In this document: piece by piece, positions 1 to 10,316 of the stretch
How positions within the stretch are numbered: the stretch's first letter is position 1
Layout: the number at the start of each line of letters is the position of its first letter
Assembly: GCF_002135235.1 (NCBI RefSeq)
Contig: NZ_NEGB01000002.1
Location: forward strand, 310,001 to 374,000
DNA from: Acinetobacter silvestris
GTDB taxonomy: Bacteria; Pseudomonadota; Gammaproteobacteria; Pseudomonadales; Moraxellaceae
Reading direction: 5' to 3'
Length of the DNA stretch: 64,000 bases
The notes under the pieces: model-generated
The model's input: the letters and a program-made list of their open reading frames with translations, nothing else
Databases searched by the model: none
What the model was told of the DNA's origin: nothing
Position numbers and translations under genes: made by a program

Positions 1-545
1 CGTGCGTCAACCAGTTCAAAATGTTGTTCTGTACTTAACACAATACCATTCACATAAAATCGCGTTCGCGTATATTCACTTTGCCCATGTTGAAAAACAT
101 AGGTCCTTAAGTCAATAAACTCACGATGTGCAACCAATGCAGCAGTATCATCACTCTCTAACCATGCAGACATTTCTGCAATTTGATCGGGCTCAAACTG
201 ACCACATTTATCCAGTAAACTCGCAATTCCTCTAAATGTTTTAGATTCTTTAGCTCGCGTTTTATTAATATGAATACGATCCACATGAAAGAAAAATAAC
301 GGTAAATTCAAATGACTCGGTAAATGAATGGCATCTAAAGCTTCATCCTCCATAAAGGATTGGAATAACGCCTGTGCCCGTTCGATTAGAGCTGTCCACT
401 GTTGGTAATATTCAGCAACTAATTGTTTCGAACCATAATAAATGGGTAAACCTTCGACATTTTGCAAATCTACAGCCGGCCAAATATTTTGACGAAGCAA
501 GGCTATATCACTTTTTAAACTTTGCACCGCAATTGCATCTTGCAT
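1..545 (-). CDS. Hypothetical protein, C-terminus cut off by the window edge
   Basis: The frame opens with ATG at 545 and runs leftwards without a stop for 181 codons to the window edge, so the 3' end is missing. The visible part begins MQDAIAVQSLKSDIALLRQ and is soluble, with no signal peptide or membrane segment. It is rich in aromatic and acidic residues (a stretch reading HLPLFFFHVDRIHINKTR-like in the middle). I do not recognise the family. It is divergent from the DUF3144 gene, and the roughly 100 bp between the two starts must hold both promoters. The unbroken frame and bacterial codon use support a real gene; the function is unknown. Confidence 0.7.
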   Translation of the reverse strand, partial: MQDAIAVQSLKSDIALLRQNIWPAVDLQNVEGLPIYYGSKQLVAEYYQQWTALIERAQALFQSFMEDEALDAIHLPSHLNLPLFFFHVDRIHINKTRAKESKTFRGIASLLDKCGQFEPDQIAEMSAWLESDDTAALVAHREFIDLRTYVFQHGQSEYTRTRFYVNGIVLSTEQHFELVDA

Positions 546-653
546 TCGATTTCCATATTTAATTGTACTTAGGCTATTTTAGAGTAAGACAATGGTTCAG
601 TTTCTGCAAGGCTTTGCCTATAATGTAGAGGTATTTTATTAGTGGAAAAAGTC

Positions 654-1055
654 ATGTCTCAAAAAATTGATGCAACCGATGTCACCGAAGAAGAAGCTTT
701 GAATGCTGTTTTTTTTGAGCGTGCTGATGAATTTATTAAACAAGCCAATGATTTTTGTCGCCCACCCAAAGGAAAAAAAACAGATCCTGCTGAGTTACGT
801 GGACAAGTAAGTGCTGCAATGCTGTTTGGTACAGCACGCTTCAATACATGGGTTGCGGCAAATACTTTTCAAACAGCTGAAGAAATGCGTGAAGCTAAAC
901 AGCAAGTGACTTCTTATGTCTTACAACAATTTCAAATGATGTTGGAAGACAATTACGATGAATATTGTGAACAATTTGAAAACTATCTACGTTTCCGCAA
1001 AAACGAAGATTTTCATGCGCATAAACATGACAAAAAAGATGGTCATAAGCATTAA
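654..1055 (+). CDS. DUF3144 family protein
   Basis: A 133-residue acidic, alpha-helical soluble protein of unknown role. The pattern of a conserved FFERADEFIKQAN-like helix, an AAMLFGTARFN helix and a C-terminal EQFENYLRFR helix fits the DUF3144 family of gammaproteobacteria. The tail is histidine- and lysine-rich (HAHKHDKKDGHKH), which could bind metal, but that is inference. I chose ATG 654 rather than GTG 642 because a GGAAAA purine stretch lies just upstream of 654 and the family sequence starts there. A strong hairpin terminator follows directly, so the gene is monocistronic. Confidence 0.85.
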   Translation: MSQKIDATDVTEEEALNAVFFERADEFIKQANDFCRPPKGKKTDPAELRGQVSAAMLFGTARFNTWVAANTFQTAEEMREAKQQVTSYVLQQFQMMLEDNYDEYCEQFENYLRFRKNEDFHAHKHDKKDGHKH

Positions 1056-1062
1056 TATGATT

Positions 1063-1100
1063 GAATAATAAAAAAGCCCTTTTGGGCTTTTTTATTATTC
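1063..1100. terminator. Bidirectional rho-independent terminator
   Basis: A perfect inverted repeat (AAAAAAGCCC, TTTT loop, GGGCTTTTTT) flanked by AT-complementary arms. It has T-runs on both strands. It ends the DUF3144 gene and can also serve the M16 peptidase gene arriving from the right. Confidence 0.9.
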
Positions 1101-1191
1101 AAAACGTCAAATAAATTTTGTGACACCTATCTATTTATGCCCTTCAAAGAAAAATGACACTATTGGGCAGTTTTCCCAGCAATGATATTGC

Positions 1192-3975
1192 TTATTGGAT
1201 AACAACATTTGATGACTTTATTGGTTGACCATATTGGTCTGCCATGACTTCCACTAAGTGATCAAGCTTAATATATTTTTTAATCACCGCATCAACATCC
1301 GCTTTTGTTAATTTTGCAAAATCTTGACTCCGCTTTTTCCATGTTGAAAAATCTCGATTTCGCTCTAACTGAGGGACGAGCATCCGATGAATAGCTCGCT
1401 CATCTTCTAGTGCGGTTACACGCTTTTTCATAATATCTGCTTTAGCGGCTTCCAATTCCTGCTCGGTAATACCTTGTTCCAATAAATCCAATAAGACTTT
1501 ATGTACAGTCTGTGAAACTTGCGCAGATTTTCCAGCCGTATAATTGGCCTCTATACTAATCGCGCCCGATTCAGCCCAATCATCTAACTGTACTTGGCTA
1601 CCAAAACCATAAACTAATGCATTTTTTTCACGTAACTCTTGACCTAAACGAGAAGATAGTTGTGAATCTCCAAGTATGTTATCAAGCACAATTAAAGCAG
1701 GTGCATCTGCATGATAAGCCCCAACTGGAATGGTCAATATACTTTGATAACTACCAAATTCTCGCTGTTCAGATAAAGCATGTACTTTTTGAGCTTGATA
1801 CTGTTCATAGGTTGAGGAGAGTCGTTGGAATTTTTCCTGACCATTCCATTGAGCAAATTCAGCATTTAATAGTTTTTGCATCGCCTTAGCATCATACTGT
1901 CCGGTAATAGCAATTTGTGCATGATTCATTGCAAAGAATTTTTGATATAAATCTTTAACGCGTTGGTTCGTCGCCGCTTGAATTTGTTTCTTCGCCAATT
2001 CAGGTTCAAAGTGATAACGTAAATCACCTGGTGCGTAAACTTCTATAAGTCGTGCAATGGTCAAAGCCGAAACTGTTTCTGGTTCAGTGTAAGGACGATC
2101 CAAACTGGCAAGACTTTGTAACTTAATTAAATCAAACTGTGACTGTTCAAATTTAGGATTTTTCATTACTTCTAAAATGTATTTAAAGAAGTCATCAAAT
2201 TTTTCCTTTTTCGCCGAAATCTGAATCGTCATGCCATTGCCAGCAGCTGAAGCCATTGCCATACCGCCCGACTCAATGGATTTATCTGCAATGTCTTGCA
2301 AACTATACTGATCAGAAGCACGTAATAATAAATAAGCCGTGAAATCTAAAATTTCGCCTTGATTAAATAATGATTCTGCCGTTCCAAAGTCAACATTAAT
2401 GGTGGCATAGGTTTTATCATCACGGGTGGATGTTGGGAATAAGGCATATTGCATCCCATTTTTGAACTTTCCTCGCTGTATTTTCTTTTCTGTTTTTGCA
2501 ACATATTGCTGGGACTTCTTTAAATATTGAGCAACTTCTGTTTTATAAACACTAATATCTTTTAAAGGTTCAGATTTAGGTGTTTGCTGATCTATAGTTT
2601 TCGGGTTATCTGAATTTTTCTGTTCCAATGCTTTTTTCTGTTCTTCAGGTGTCGGTTGAATATCCCCAGAAATACGATGCTGCGGGATTAAAAAAGCATT
2701 CAAAGTGGAATTGGTTTGTGCAACACTTAAATTTTGGATCGCTTGCTGATCTTTAAAATACTGTGACCAATCACCATGTGAAGACACCACATAGTCACTT
2801 AACATTGAACCGACAGAAACTGCATTTGCTAACAATGTTTCTTGACCATTTTTAACTAAATTTTTAACACGATTCAGCTCGGTTAAATCAAAATTTTGAT
2901 CTTTTTCAGTATTAGCAATCAGCGCAGTTTCAATTTTTTTCGCATCATGATTCGGTGCATAAATCGCTCCAAGAAAGACGATATTGAAATCTTGATCAGA
3001 CCATGTCGTTGACTGCACATTATTCGCAATCCCCGTTTCAACCATGTCTTTATACAAATGCCCACTCGGTTGCATGGTGTAAAGATATGGAGTAAGCGCT
3101 AAAGCCGGACGAATTTGTGGATTTTTCCCATTCATATAAATATTGAATTTAGCTAAATCACTGCCTTTTTTTACCACAAAATTACGGTCTTTGATCTTGG
3201 CAGAATCAAGGAGTGGGACTTGGGTCTGTGTTGGAATTTGACGTGCTGCAATCGGACTAAAATTTTTATCAATTTGTTTGAGAACTTCAGCTTTATCAAA
3301 TTTACCTGAAACGACCATCACTGCATTATTGGGTGCATACCATGCGCGGTAAAATTGATTTAATTCATCCATTTTAATTGACTGTAATTCGGGTAAATCT
3401 CCAATCGGTAAACGTCCTAAATATTGATTACCATAAGCAGATTTCCACATCTGATCCATCAATACTGCAAACGGTTGGTCCATACGAACTTCACGTTCAC
3501 GCATGACAATATTAATTTCAGAAGGTACAAACTTTTCTTGAAGCACTAATTTATCCATACGCTCAGCTTCAAGATAAATGACTTCATTTAGAGCATTCTT
3601 TTCAGGACGTACGATATTCGTATATTTAGTCGAGTAATAATCGGTACTGGCATTGGCCATTAACGTATATTGATCTAAGCGGCGTTGAAACTCTTCATCT
3701 TTTACATTTTGTGTACCCTTAAAAGCCAAATGCTCGAGTAAATGTGCCAGCCCACCTTTCCCTTTTGGATCATTCAATGATCCCGTCAAATACACTGTAT
3801 TGACAAAAACTTTGCTCTCTTTATTATTCGGAGCAAGTAATATTCTAAAACCATTCTCTAATTTATATTCTTCAATATTTTGTTCAGATTTCACCAAAAT
3901 GGTTTGTGCCATTGATGAAGCACTAAAACCTATTAAACAAACCGAAAGCGTAAGTTTTTTCAAGCGCATCAACAT
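1192..3975 (-). CDS. M16 family zinc metallopeptidase (pitrilysin/insulinase type), secreted
   Basis: A 927-residue protein with an N-terminal signal peptide ending at about SSMAQ (residues 1-24). The inverted zinc motif HLLEH is at residues 78-82, with the distal helix Glu further on in a VIYLEAERMDKL-like stretch, as in catalytic M16 domains. Length and layout match two-domain, four-repeat M16 enzymes: an active N-terminal half, a charged Q/K-rich linker near residues 440-490, and an inactive C-terminal half that closes the chamber. Such proteins degrade peptides in the periplasm; the substrate is unknown. ATG 3975 and ATG 3969 are both possible starts. It stands alone, with intergenic gaps on both sides. 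Confidence 0.9.
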   Translation of the reverse strand: MLMRLKKLTLSVCLIGFSASSMAQTILVKSEQNIEEYKLENGFRILLAPNNKESKVFVNTVYLTGSLNDPKGKGGLAHLLEHLAFKGTQNVKDEEFQRRLDQYTLMANASTDYYSTKYTNIVRPEKNALNEVIYLEAERMDKLVLQEKFVPSEINIVMREREVRMDQPFAVLMDQMWKSAYGNQYLGRLPIGDLPELQSIKMDELNQFYRAWYAPNNAVMVVSGKFDKAEVLKQIDKNFSPIAARQIPTQTQVPLLDSAKIKDRNFVVKKGSDLAKFNIYMNGKNPQIRPALALTPYLYTMQPSGHLYKDMVETGIANNVQSTTWSDQDFNIVFLGAIYAPNHDAKKIETALIANTEKDQNFDLTELNRVKNLVKNGQETLLANAVSVGSMLSDYVVSSHGDWSQYFKDQQAIQNLSVAQTNSTLNAFLIPQHRISGDIQPTPEEQKKALEQKNSDNPKTIDQQTPKSEPLKDISVYKTEVAQYLKKSQQYVAKTEKKIQRGKFKNGMQYALFPTSTRDDKTYATINVDFGTAESLFNQGEILDFTAYLLLRASDQYSLQDIADKSIESGGMAMASAAGNGMTIQISAKKEKFDDFFKYILEVMKNPKFEQSQFDLIKLQSLASLDRPYTEPETVSALTIARLIEVYAPGDLRYHFEPELAKKQIQAATNQRVKDLYQKFFAMNHAQIAITGQYDAKAMQKLLNAEFAQWNGQEKFQRLSSTYEQYQAQKVHALSEQREFGSYQSILTIPVGAYHADAPALIVLDNILGDSQLSSRLGQELREKNALVYGFGSQVQLDDWAESGAISIEANYTAGKSAQVSQTVHKVLLDLLEQGITEQELEAAKADIMKKRVTALEDERAIHRMLVPQLERNRDFSTWKKRSQDFAKLTKADVDAVIKKYIKLDHLVEVMADQYGQPIKSSNVVIQ

Positions 3976-4139
3976 AGAGTTTCCAGAGTCTTCTAAGAAA
4001 TTTTAAATTTTATAAGCGGTTTATCTTAGGGAATATGCATTAGATTAAATAGTAGAGTTTTGAAAAAAGCCGCTTATTACAACGGCTATTGTCACTGTTT
4101 TGCAAATAAAATGATTGAAATGATGCCTACATTTAGCCA

Positions 4140-4970
4140 TTAAATCTTAATTTCTGCTTGCATATACAATTGTGCATAACCTGATATTTCAATCCGTTCA
4201 GCTGACTTAATTTCACAAAACAATTCACCTCCACGTGCCGAAGCTTGATAAGCGATTAAATTATTTTTGTCTAACTTTTCAGCCCACAATGGTGCCAATC
4301 CAGTATGCATAGAACCCGTTACAGGATCTTCATTAATACCTTTCTGTGGTGCAAAGTAACGCGCGACATAGTCATATTTTTCAGAATGAGCTGTAATTGC
4401 GAGATCTAAATTTTTATATTCAGCCGTAATCGCTGTGCTTACGCCATGCACATCAGCAATGGCTTTTATATTGATAAGATTCGGTTGTGCAGAGATGACA
4501 TCTTGTTCTGATTCACATACTAAAATAAAGGCTTGCTGATTTAAATAAACAGCTTTAATCGGTTTATCAATAACTTCATTTAATAATTTTGGATATTCCA
4601 ATATTTGAGATGCCCGACGAATGGGAAAATTCATTTTAATTTTCCCATCTTCAGCCTGATGAATGATAAAGATGCCTAAATTTTTAACATGAAACTGGAT
4701 TTTCTTTGCTGAGGTGTAATCTTTAAATAAAACAAATGCTGAAGCTAAAGTCGCATGTCCACAAAAGTCCACTTCAAGCAAAGGAGTAAACCAACGTATT
4801 TCATAATTTTCAGCATCGATACATTTCACAAATGCTGTTTCAGCAAGATTATTTTCTAAGGCGATATTTTGCATTAACTCATCATTGAGCCACTCATTCA
4901 AAACCAATACTGCCGCTGGATTGCCTTTAAATAATACTTGAGTAAAAGCATCAACTTGATACATTTTCAT
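4140..4970 (-). CDS. PhzF family isomerase/epimerase
   Basis: A 276-residue cytosolic protein of the diaminopimelate-epimerase fold PhzF family. It begins with the family signature YQVDAFTQVLFKGNPAAVL; the NNLAETAF segment carries the usual active-site Glu, and CGHATLASAF and the late GSMHTGLAPLWAEKL motif are the glycine-rich loops of the two half-domains. There are no phenazine genes nearby, so this is one of the many PhzF paralogues of unknown substrate rather than the phenazine enzyme. A terminator hairpin upstream separates it from the cystine symporter gene. Confidence 0.9.
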   Translation of the reverse strand: MKMYQVDAFTQVLFKGNPAAVLVLNEWLNDELMQNIALENNLAETAFVKCIDAENYEIRWFTPLLEVDFCGHATLASAFVLFKDYTSAKKIQFHVKNLGIFIIHQAEDGKIKMNFPIRRASQILEYPKLLNEVIDKPIKAVYLNQQAFILVCESEQDVISAQPNLINIKAIADVHGVSTAITAEYKNLDLAITAHSEKYDYVARYFAPQKGINEDPVTGSMHTGLAPLWAEKLDKNNLIAYQASARGGELFCEIKSAERIEISGYAQLYMQAEIKI

Positions 4971-5057
4971 GATGAATATTCCTTCAGTTTTAAGTATTTT
5001 ATCGCATCATAAAAATGAATACAGATACAATTGATTTAAATAAATAGATACAGATAA

Positions 5058-5089
5058 TAAAAAGGCATCTCCGAAAAAAATGCCTTTTT
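5058..5089. terminator. Bidirectional terminator behind the cystine symporter
   Basis: Arms AAAAAGGCAT and ATGCCTTTTT around an 11-nt loop, with T-runs in both directions. It lies between the stop of the symporter gene (5110) and the start of phzF (4970). Confidence 0.85.
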
Positions 5090-5109
5090 AAATCGTATTC
5101 TATAAATGC

Positions 5110-6501
5110 TTAGCTATGCTTTAAATCTTCCAAGTCATCTGATTGCATAATTACTTGATCTGTCTGCCCCATCAATTGACTGGTCACCATGCCTGCAGTC
5201 ATTGAACCATCAACATTTAATGCCGTACGCCCCATATCAATTAATGGTTCAATAGAAATCAATAATGCAACTAACGTGACAGGTAAACCCATAATCGGCA
5301 ATACAATCAACGCAGCAAAAGTTGCTCCACCACCTACACCGGCAACACCAATCGAACTGAGTGTCACCACACACACCAAGGTCAAGATCCAAATCGGATC
5401 TAAAGGATTAATACCTACAGTCGGTGCAACCATGACCGCTAACATCGCTGGATACAAACCAGCACATCCATTTTGCCCGATTGTGGTACCAAATGATGCT
5501 GAAAAACTTGCAATAGATTCTGGAATTCCTAAACGGCGTGTTTGTGCTTCAATACTGAGCGGAATACTTGCCGCACTCGAACGACTAGTAAATGCAAAAG
5601 CTAAAACAGGCAGCACTTTTTTAAAGAACCGAATCGGATTCACACCGGTTAGTAGTAATACTAAGGCATGCACGACAAACATAATGGCTAAACCAATATA
5701 GGATGCCACGAGAAAACCACCTAAATTCACAATATCCGCAGCTTTTGAACTTGCAACGACTTTGGTAATTAAGGCAAATACACCATAAGGCGTAAGTGTC
5801 ATTACCAAACGAACCAGTTTCATCACCCATGCTTGTAAAGTATCTACAGCTGCAACGATTCGATGCCCTTTTTCAACATTGTCTTTAATTAAGTTAATGC
5901 CAGCAATGCCCAAGAAGGTCGCAAATATCACCACGCTAATAATTGATGTGGGATGTGCCCCAGTCAGTTCAGCAAATGGATTACTCGGAATAAATGATAA
6001 AACCAAATCAGGTACACTTAAATCAGTGACTTTCCCCATATAATCGGTTTGAATTGCATCTAAACGTGCAGTTTCTTGTGTACCTTGAACCAAACCTGCG
6101 GCAGTTAATCCAAATAAATTGGTAACAAATACCCCAACCAAAGCGGCAATAAAGGTGGTAATTAGTAAAGTACCAATACTGAAAAAACTAATTCTTCCTA
6201 GAGATGAAGCATTATGTAATTTAATCACGGCACTTAAAATCGAAACAAACACCAATGGCATGACCACCATTTGTAAAAGTTTCACATAACCATTCCCAAC
6301 CACATTAAACCATTGAATCGATTCATCTATAACAGCAGTATTTGATCCATAAATCAGATGTAAGCCCAAACCAAAAACCACACCCAAACTCAAACCAGCA
6401 AATACTTTTTTCGCAAGACTCCAATCTGTCTTACGCGTTTGCATGAGCAATACGATTAGAGCTATGAATATCACGATATTCAGGATTAATGGGTAGTTCA
6501 T
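5110..6501 (-). CDS. tcyP: L-cystine/dicarboxylate:cation symporter, TcyP type
   Basis: A 463-residue polytopic inner-membrane protein of the DAACS (glutamate transporter fold) family. The N-terminus ([19 protein letters not shown]) and the [22 protein letters not shown] substrate loop, in place of the SSSES loop of DctA/GltP, resemble the TcyP/YdjN cystine importers. The second hairpin region contains [18 protein letters not shown] and [15 protein letters not shown]. It probably imports cystine driven by a cation gradient. A long AT-rich gap precedes it. Family assignment is strong, the exact substrate is inferred. Confidence 0.85.
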   Translation of the reverse strand: MNYPLILNIVIFIALIVLLMQTRKTDWSLAKKVFAGLSLGVVFGLGLHLIYGSNTAVIDESIQWFNVVGNGYVKLLQMVVMPLVFVSILSAVIKLHNASSLGRISFFSIGTLLITTFIAALVGVFVTNLFGLTAAGLVQGTQETARLDAIQTDYMGKVTDLSVPDLVLSFIPSNPFAELTGAHPTSIISVVIFATFLGIAGINLIKDNVEKGHRIVAAVDTLQAWVMKLVRLVMTLTPYGVFALITKVVASSKAADIVNLGGFLVASYIGLAIMFVVHALVLLLTGVNPIRFFKKVLPVLAFAFTSRSSAASIPLSIEAQTRRLGIPESIASFSASFGTTIGQNGCAGLYPAMLAVMVAPTVGINPLDPIWILTLVCVVTLSSIGVAGVGGGATFAALIVLPIMGLPVTLVALLISIEPLIDMGRTALNVDGSMTAGMVTSQLMGQTDQVIMQSDDLEDLKHS

Positions 6502-6990
6502 TGGTATTCCATAAGTTCAGTTATGCAAATTATAAGGTAATCTCGATGAGCTAAACAGCCTTTATCATTTTTGTAGATATTGTTGCTCATTTTTCAGCAC
6601 CTTGTATCTATTTAAAAAACAAAGTCATATCGACTTAATGCATAAATCAGCTAAACTTTTTCTTAAAAATGCTAAAGCATTTGGCTTACACATTATTCCA
6701 AAGATTTGAATCAATACAGATAGTCACCCCATTCCATTGAAATATTCTTTCCTTTATTTAGCCATACCTCATCAATTTCACATCCTTAAATGAATCAAAA
6801 TCCATTTTCAGTCTTCTCAATCACATAACGGTTTCAATATAGACGAACTTATATAAATAGAATCTGCAATACCCTATATTTCACTTTAATCATATCTTAA
6901 GTCTAAGTAATTTGGTCTTGTTTTCTTCTAGAGTTAGATTTATCGTTTATTCAATATTTAACCAAATAGTAAATAATCAAAAGGAACAGG
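6502..6990. other. 489-bp intergenic region between divergent transporter genes
   Basis: AT-rich stretch holding the promoters of the cystine symporter (leftward) and the MFS transporter (rightward). A small AAATGC-TAAA-GCATTT hairpin lies near 6667-6682. An AAGGAAC ribosome-binding site sits just before the MFS start. I see no open frame resembling a gene. Confidence 0.5.
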
Positions 6991-8175
6991 ATGTTCTCGA
7001 ATAAAGTAAAACTGTGTCTTTTTCTTTGCTTAAGCATGTGTTTAGGTATCGGAATTTTACGTTTTTCCTATACGGCCTTACTCCCTAGCACGCGTGAAGC
7101 ATTTGGATGGTCAACTCAATTTGCCAGTATTTTGGGTAGTGCAAATTTATTCGGTTATTTAATCGGTGCTTTTTGGGCGATGCGGATCCCTCAAAACAAA
7201 AATATGCCGCTATATATTCAAGCGGCTGCAATTGTAGGGACAATCAGTTTACTCAGTTGTTCTTTTTCTAATTTTGCTGAAATTTGGTACGTGTTGTGGC
7301 GCATCATTTCTGGCATTAGCGGCGGTTTACTGATGATTTTATCACCGAGTATCGTCGCTCAGTGTTGTGAGTTAAAAGACCGTTTCACCATTCATTTTAT
7401 CGGATTTAGTGGTATTGGAGTGGGTATATTACTTGCGACGTTATTCCTTCCTTATCTTGATCAAATTTCCACTCAAACAGCATGGAGCATTTTATTTGGA
7501 TTTTCACTTAGTATTACTATTTTTATCAGTATTTTACTCGCAACATTTAAACAGCAACTTGTGACCCCATTAGATCAAGCTCCGCAAGTCATACCAATGA
7601 CTGGTTTATATTTAAGTTTAATTGTTGCCTATGCATGCAGTGCATTTTCTTATGTCCCTCACTCACTTTTTTGGATTGACTACCTCAGTAACACATTGCA
7701 TCTAAATTTATTGTGGATGAATATTAATTGGATTTTATACGGCGTTGGTAGTGCTTTCGGTGCATTTACAGCATATTTACTTGCTAAAAAGTTTGGTAAT
7801 TTCACTGCACTAAAAATTTTGTATAGCATGTATATCTTCGCGATCTTTATCGCCACCATCAGTCACACGTCTATTTTAACTTTTACATCTTCATTTCTGA
7901 CAGGAATGCTGAATCCTGCTGTCGTATTTCTAACGTCTTATACCATTTTACAGCTATATGGTATGGCTTATAAAAAACTTTGGAGTATTGCCACTCTCAG
8001 TTTTGCAATGACACAATTAATCGGTGGTTTAACCTTTAGTACACTTCAGCATTTGGGTATTTCGTATCATCAACAGTTTACCCTTGCTTCTGCAGTTTTA
8101 TTTTTAGGAACGCTACAATTTTTTGTATATTCTCAAATCCATAGATCTCCTCATAAATTAATTAAGCGCAACTGA
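6991..8175 (+). CDS. YbfB/YjiJ family MFS transporter
   Basis: A 394-residue integral membrane protein with 12 predicted hydrophobic segments. The N-terminal stretch with GIGILRFSYTALLPSTREAF and the following GSANLFGYLIGAFWA helix match the YbfB/YjiJ subfamily of the major facilitator superfamily. Substrates of this group are unknown. Start ATG 6991 has an AAGGAA Shine-Dalgarno sequence. Its 3' end overlaps by 18 bp a convergent leftward gene remnant (8158-8316). Confidence 0.85.
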   Translation: MFSNKVKLCLFLCLSMCLGIGILRFSYTALLPSTREAFGWSTQFASILGSANLFGYLIGAFWAMRIPQNKNMPLYIQAAAIVGTISLLSCSFSNFAEIWYVLWRIISGISGGLLMILSPSIVAQCCELKDRFTIHFIGFSGIGVGILLATLFLPYLDQISTQTAWSILFGFSLSITIFISILLATFKQQLVTPLDQAPQVIPMTGLYLSLIVAYACSAFSYVPHSLFWIDYLSNTLHLNLLWMNINWILYGVGSAFGAFTAYLLAKKFGNFTALKILYSMYIFAIFIATISHTSILTFTSSFLTGMLNPAVVFLTSYTILQLYGMAYKKLWSIATLSFAMTQLIGGLTFSTLQHLGISYHQQFTLASAVLFLGTLQFFVYSQIHRSPHKLIKRN

Positions 8176-8316
8176 ACTTACATTACTGATTAAGCCATCT
8201 AATTGAGTCGGTGGTTTAGTAAAATAAGACAAACCCTTGCGAAAATGATGCTCTGCATAAGCTTCTATTGTACAAGCAACCCCATTTAAAGCTGTGGCAA
8301 ATATAATTGAATACTT
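8158..8316 (-). pseudogene. C-terminal remnant of a gene, possibly Asp/Glu/hydantoin racemase-like
   Basis: A leftward frame is open for 52 codons and ends in TAA at 8158-8160, but it has no start codon and is closed upstream by a stop at 8317. The residues read as real protein: NGVACTIEAYAEHHFRKG followed by a LSYFTKPP segment. The GVA-(x)-EA helix followed by a GLS-T-K-P tail resembles the C-terminus of Asp/Glu/hydantoin racemases. That assignment is a weak guess; that this is a coding relic is more likely than not. It overlaps the MFS gene end. Confidence 0.4.
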
Positions 8317-8467
8317 TTAATCACCTACCCTTGGATAAAAACACCCTCGCCCCCACCCTGAAAAATGCATATACAAGAAAACATAATAAAATAATGTAAT
8401 TACAATAATTATTACTGCGATTCCTTTATATATAGCATGGGTTTCAGTGAATCTGATAAGAAATATA

Positions 8468-8788
8468 TTAACGATTTTTAGTCATTCGATAAGCTTCTTG
8501 CGCTATTGCTAGACTTTTCTTTTTGCCTGCTTCCGTATCTGCTATTTCATTGGATGTTCCATTACTCGAGCTATGCTGAAGATGTTTTTGTTGAGAATAA
8601 TGCTCAGCTTCAAACTGATTTTGCTTTTTTTCTTGAATTTGCTTGTGTAGATTTGGCTTGATTATAGCACTTGGACATGGTCGAGATTGATACGTTATAG
8701 TCCCTTTATTTTCACATTTGTATACGCTATCTGCTTGTGCAATTGTTGAAACCCCAAGAAATAAAAAAATCATCAAACTCATTTTCAT
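8468..8788 (-). CDS. Small secreted protein, DUF4124-like
   Basis: A 106-residue protein with a clear signal peptide (MKMSLMIFLFLGVSTIAQA). It is followed by a short domain containing VYKCENKGTITYQSRPC: an aromatic-Lys-Cys start and a second Cys after TYQS-PC. That is the layout of DUF4124-type periplasmic modules, where the two cysteines probably form a disulfide. The rest is a Gln/His/Lys-rich coil without a recognisable domain. ATG 8788 has an AAGGAA site upstream. The role is unknown. Confidence 0.75.
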   Translation of the reverse strand: MKMSLMIFLFLGVSTIAQADSVYKCENKGTITYQSRPCPSAIIKPNLHKQIQEKKQNQFEAEHYSQQKHLQHSSSNGTSNEIADTEAGKKKSLAIAQEAYRMTKNR

Positions 8789-9011
8789 TATTACATTCCT
8801 TATAAGTACATATAAAATTAATCTTTAAACTAGCGAGTTATATTGCAATCATATTTAAGCTAAAATTTAATGAATTGTATTTAGAACTAACATCAAGCAT
8901 TTGATTATATTAAGTTTTATATCCATCAACGTCTGTGTGTCTTGATCAATACCAATTTAAAAAAATATAGAATATCTTGTTGTTCTAAATGAAGCATTGT
9001 CTATGTTCTAA

Positions 9012-9040
9012 AAAAAACCTGCAACCAGTGCAAGTTTTTT
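9012..9040 (-). terminator. Terminator of icd
   Basis: On the minus strand, AAACTTGCA, a 5-nt loop and TGCAGGTTTTTTTT form a stem with a T-run, about 20 bp after the icd stop. Confidence 0.85.
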
Positions 9041-9059
9041 AATAATCCTAACTAATCAA

Positions 9060-10316
9060 TTATTTATCCATATTTTTAATGATTGCTTGACCAAATTCAG
9101 AACAACGTAGAAGTGTTGCATCTGGCATTAAACGCTCGAAGTCATACGTTACAGTTTTTGCAGCAATCGCTCCAGAAATACCTTGAATAATTAAATCAGC
9201 AGCTTCAACCCACCCCATATCACGAAGCATCATTTCAGCAGAAAGGATGATTGAACCTGGGTTTACTTTATCCTGACCTGCATATTTCGGTGCAGTACCA
9301 TGCGTTGCTTCATAAACCTGAATTGCACCACCAATGTTTGCACCCGGTGCAATACCAATACCGCCCACTTCTGCTGCCAGCGCATCCGAAATATAATCAC
9401 CGTTAAGGTTAAGTGTTGCAATCACTGAATAATCGGCAGGTCGCATTAAAATTTGTTGTAAGAACGCATCAGCAATGACATCTTTAATGATGATCTCTTT
9501 GCCAGTTTTAGGATTTTTAATGCCTACCCATGGACCACCATCAAGCAGCTCACCACCAAAACGTTCAAGTGCGACTTCGTAGCCCCATTCTTTAAACGCA
9601 CCTTCGGTATATTTCATGATGTTGCCTTTGTGAACTAAAGTCACGCTTGGCTTATCATTATCGATTGCAAATTGAATTGCTTTACGAACTAAACGCTGAC
9701 TACCTTCTTTAGATACAGGTTTAATACCAATACCACAGTTTTCTTCAAAACGAATTTTAGTAACGCCCATTTCTTCTTTTAAAAATTTTATAACTTTTTT
9801 AGCTTCTGGAGAACCCGCTTTCCACTCAATACCGGCATAGATATCTTCTGAATTTTCACGGAAAATAACCATATCAGTTAATTCAGGATTATGAACAGGT
9901 GTCGGAACCCCTTTAAACCAACGTACTGGACGTACACATACATAAAGGTCTAGTTCTTGACGTAATGCGACGTTTAAAGAACGAATACCACCGCCTACTG
10001 GAGTCGTTAAAGGGCCTTTAATAGAAACAACGAATTCCCGAAGCGCTTCGAAAGTTTCTTCAGGCATATATGTTCCATAAATTTTATCTGCTTTTTCGCC
10101 ACAGTAAACTTCCATCCATTCAATCGAACGTTTACTCCCGTATGCTTTTTGAACCGCAGCGTCTACTACAGCTTTCATTGCAGGTGTAATATCCACACCA
10201 ATACCATCACCTTCAATGAAAGGAATGATTGGATAATTTGGAACATACAGTGACAAGTCTGCATTTACAGTAATTTTACTACCATCCACAGGCACGACGA
10301 TTTTTTGATAACCCAT
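9060..10316 (-). CDS. icd: NADP-dependent isocitrate dehydrogenase, dimeric type
   Basis: A 418-residue cytosolic TCA-cycle enzyme that oxidatively decarboxylates isocitrate to 2-oxoglutarate. Length is close to the E. coli enzyme. The substrate loop [13 protein letters not shown] places Ser at residue 113, the same number as the AceK-phosphorylated Ser of E. coli Icd, so phospho-control is conceivable. [11 protein letters not shown] near residue 33, [12 protein letters not shown], and [13 protein letters not shown] with GAN-IG near the C-terminus are the expected metal and cofactor motifs. The ribosome site GGGAGAA precedes ATG 10316. A second, unrelated IDH is encoded at 18692-20923. Confidence 0.97.
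   Translation of the reverse strand: MGYQKIVVPVDGSKITVNADLSLYVPNYPIIPFIEGDGIGVDITPAMKAVVDAAVQKAYGSKRSIEWMEVYCGEKADKIYGTYMPEETFEALREFVVSIKGPLTTPVGGGIRSLNVALRQELDLYVCVRPVRWFKGVPTPVHNPELTDMVIFRENSEDIYAGIEWKAGSPEAKKVIKFLKEEMGVTKIRFEENCGIGIKPVSKEGSQRLVRKAIQFAIDNDKPSVTLVHKGNIMKYTEGAFKEWGYEVALERFGGELLDGGPWVGIKNPKTGKEIIIKDVIADAFLQQILMRPADYSVIATLNLNGDYISDALAAEVGGIGIAPGANIGGAIQVYEATHGTAPKYAGQDKVNPGSIILSAEMMLRDMGWVEAADLIIQGISGAIAAKTVTYDFERLMPDATLLRCSEFGQAIIKNMDK

Noticed and set aside
5189..5701. Long plus-strand frame opposite the cystine symporter
   Set aside because: Antisense shadow of a well-supported transporter gene; no ribosome site or family.
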